In this document: in pieces, positions 61,891-64,000 of the stretch | Layout of the letters: the number at the start of each line of letters is the position of its first letter | Position numbering within the stretch: position 1 is the stretch's first letter | NCBI GenBank assembly: GCA_009667805.1 | Contig: CM019064.1 | Coordinates: forward strand, 381,996,549-382,060,548 | DNA: 64,000 nucleotides | DNA from: Leptobrachium leishanense | Lineage: Eukaryota; Chordata; Amphibia; Anura; Megophryidae | Direction of reading: 5' to 3' | Notes under the pieces: generated by a model | Seen by the model: the letters and a program-made list of their open reading frames with translations, nothing else | What the model was told of the DNA's origin: nothing | Databases searched by the model: none | Position numbers and translations under genes: made by a program

Positions 61891-62541
61891 ATTATTATTA
61901 TTATTATTCTTTATTTATAAAGCGCCAGCATATTCCACAGCGCTGTACAATAGGCACAGTATAAACAGGGTTACAATACATTGAACAACATTTGACAAAC
62001 AGTACAGGAGGAGATGAGGGCCCTATTCCCGTAGGAACTCACAATCTAGGAGGGTTGGGGTTGGAAACAGGAGGAGAGGACTGTAAGGGGAGAGTGATTG
62101 ATGGTTGCGTCAGTGAGTTGGGTGGTAGGCTTCCCTAAATAGGAATGTTTTAAGGGAGCGTTTGAAGGAAGAGAAGTTAGGGGAAAGACTGACAGTACGA
62201 GGGAGAGCGTTACAGAGAGTGGGGGCTGCGCGTGAGAAATCCTGTAGTCTATCATGGGAAGAGGTGATACAGGGAGGCGCTAGGCGCAGGTCGCTGTTTG
62301 ACCTTAGGGAGCGGGCTGGGGTGTATTTGGTGATTAGTGAGGACAGGTAGTGGGGAGCTGAGTTAGTGAGGGTTTTGTAGGTAAGGATAAGGATTTTGAA
62401 CTTAATTCTGCAGTGGATGGGGAGCCAGTGAAGGGACTCGCAGAGGGGAGCGGCAGAGACAGAGCGGCGGGTGAGGTGAATTAGCCTGGCGGAGGCGTTC
62501 AGGATGGATTGTAGGGGGGAGAGGCGGGACAGAGGGAGGCC
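61891..62541 (-). mobile_element. 5'-truncated LINE inserted in the minisatellite
   Basis: Minus strand encodes RLQDFSRAAPTLCNALPR then NFSSFKRSLKTFLFREAYHP (about 62240-62110), then a 3' UTR ending ATTGTACAGCGCTGTGGAAT, GGCGCTTTATAAATAAAG and an AATAAT tail. Same group as 14552 and 25941. Minisatellite units resume directly after it. Confidence 0.92.
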
Positions 62542-63160
62542 AGATATCAGACCAGTATCAGACCCCCAGTAATTAGCCAGTATCAGACCCCAGTAAGTAG
62601 CCAGTATCAGACCCCAGTAATTAGCCAGTATCAGACCCCCAGTAATTAGCGAGAATCAGACCCCAGTAATAGCCAGTATCAGACCCCCAGTAATTAGCCA
62701 GTATCAGACCCCAGTAATTAGCCAGTATCAGACCCCAGTTATTAGCCAATATCAGACCCCAGTAATTAGCCAGTATCAGATGCCAGTTATTAGCCAGTAT
62801 CAGACCCCAGTTATTAGACAGTATCAGACCCCAGTAATTAGCCAGTATCAGACCCCAGTAATTAGCCAGTATCAGACCCCAGTAATTAGCCAGTATCAGA
62901 CCCCAGTTATTAGCCAATATCAGACCCCAGTAATTAGCCAGTATCAGACCCCAGTTATTAGCCAGTATCAGACCCCCAGTAATTAGCCAGTATCAGACCC
63001 CAAGTAATAGCCAGTCTCAGAACCCCAGTAATTAGCCAGTATCAGACCCCAGTAATTAGCCAGTATCAGACCCCCAGTAATAGCCAGTATCAGACCCCCA
63101 GTAATTAGCCAGTATCAGACCCCAGTAATTAGCCAGTATCAGAGACCCAGTAATTAGTCA
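62542..63160. repeat. Minisatellite, right block
   Basis: Continuation of the array at 59610-61890 beyond the LINE insertion, about 27 units. A regular stretch (62780-62990) keeps frames open on both strands; not coding. Confidence 0.97.
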
Positions 63161-63168
63161 GCCTCTGC

Positions 63169-63190
63169 TCACTCACACACACACACACAA
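63169..63190. repeat. Short (AC)n run
   Basis: CTCACTCACACACACACACA at the right edge of the minisatellite, inside the hAT-type element. Confidence 0.9.
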
Positions 63191-63817
63191 ACAACCCACC
63201 CCAGCTTGTTACATACTTACCATAGGTAAGTATGGTCTTCACTCTCTCCACTTCCCCCCCTGCATGTGCTGGACACTTCCAGCACAGCAGGGGAGGCTCT
63301 GCTTTGCGTGGCTTTGGAGGGGGATGGGGCGGGGCCAGCTCGTCCCCATGTGAGCAGCTGTCCTCTTCTTCCTCCTCCCCCAGCAGGGCCTTTACTTCTG
63401 GCGCAGCGTGTGGGAGTTTGATCCCACACACTGCCGATCAAACAGGAGACCAGGTGCCTGGACTGTGGGGCAAGCAGGGCTTGTCCGGGCCCCCCACCCA
63501 TCCGGTTGTGGGCCCCTGAACTCAGGGGCCCGGGTGCAGTGGCACCCGCTGCATCCCTGGTAGTTACGCCCCTGGTGGTACTGAATGCTGCGTGTGGCAT
63601 AGCACACTCCACTGGTATCAATGGGATGCAACAGAGTCGCCCACCAGTTGGCGCACGACATTGGCTGTGGTGGGACAGCCTGAACTCAGGCCATCCCCTG
63701 CAGCCAGTGAAGCGAGCCGCACATCAGTTGCGTAGGTGGCCTGGTGGAGGGCCCGCCGCAGCAGCCAGCAATCGGGGTGTACTACTACGCCATGCCGGTG
63801 TTGACATAAGGGGTTAA

Positions 63818-64000
63818 TAGTTCTGATAAATTTACTATAATTGGAATGAAGCTCCTCGATTTTTCATTAAACTGCATTGCATTGACTGGGGTCAACTTGA
63901 GCAGGAACGCTTGGGAACACAATTCCTACACTGTTTTTCAGGAGGATAGTTCCCTTTTGGCCCAAAGCTTATATTAAATAACAATCATATGGTTCCTTAA
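63818..64000. other. No recognisable feature
   Basis: AT-rich flank to the window edge. Confidence 0.5.

Larger units (their letters stand above)
59449..63574. mobile_element. 4.1-kb hAT-type element filled by a minisatellite
   Basis: Ends CAGAGGCATAACTAG and TAGTTACGCCCCTG, with exact 8-bp duplication GTGGTACT on both sides (59441-59448, 63575-63582). Inside: GGGCCCC-rich subterminal sequences at both ends, a long minisatellite, a nested LINE fragment and a short AC run. No transposase. Confidence 0.95.
59395..63817 (+). mobile_element. TTAA element containing a hAT-type element
   Basis: TTAACCTGTTAGCGCTGCGG at the left and GACATAAGGGGTTAA at the right. Its own sequence is only 59395-59448 and 63575-63817; the combined sequence matches 19227-19486. 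ORFs in the right part are not recognisable. Confidence 0.82.

Noticed and set aside
59610..63160. CRISPR-like regular array
   Set aside because: Units are contiguous with no unique spacers, and the context is a eukaryotic transposon.

Overview
This window looks like vertebrate intergenic DNA, most probably from an anuran amphibian. The reasons are the mix of a CR1 LINE, a Tx1/L1-type LINE, an L2-like LINE, several Tc1 transposons, TTAA-flanked T2-like MITEs and a tRNA-derived SINE. The species call is inference. I recognise no host gene, host exon or functional RNA gene. Every recognisable long coding stretch belongs to a mobile element, and nearly all are broken; the best preserved are a CR1 LINE (one visible frameshift) and a Tc1 element (one frameshift, one stop).

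Layout. 0-0.6 kb: CTAT microsatellite. 0.6-6 kb: mostly unassigned DNA with MITEs and a Tc1 element whose transposase has lost its catalytic core. 6.2-10.1 kb: CR1 LINE on the minus strand. 10.7-15.2 kb: LINE 3' ends, T2-like MITEs and a palindromic element containing another MITE. 16.5 kb: SINE. 18.4-19.9 kb: foldback element. 19.9-25.7 kb: degraded Tx1/L1-like LINE on the minus strand. 25.7-30.7 kb: possible Helitron ends bracketing a LINE 3' end, a MITE and a complete Tc1 copy. 31-35.4 kb: L2-like LINE broken by a hAT-type element (8-bp target duplication) and followed by a poly(A) retroposon and a solo Tc1 repeat. 35.6-47.6 kb: dense nest of MITEs, hAT-type and TTAA elements. 47.9-48.6 kb: third Tc1 relic. 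49.5-50.4 kb: minisatellite followed by seven hairpins. 52-55.6 kb: another TTAA element, a hAT-type element and a near-perfect palindrome. 56.1 kb: LINE 3' end. 58 kb: MITE. 59.4-63.8 kb: TTAA element containing a 4.1-kb hAT-type element that is mostly a minisatellite, itself split by a LINE fragment.

The elements act as parasites and as landing sites for one another. Target duplications allow insertion order to be read directly at several nests. The SINE shares about 59 nt of 3' tail with a LINE fragment in the same window, the classic sign of borrowed retrotransposition machinery. The most unusual theme is architecture: several non-autonomous DNA elements are built from serial short perfect hairpins, and some carry expanded minisatellites. 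Two minisatellites 16 kb apart share a unit, and another is built from a LINE 3'-UTR segment.
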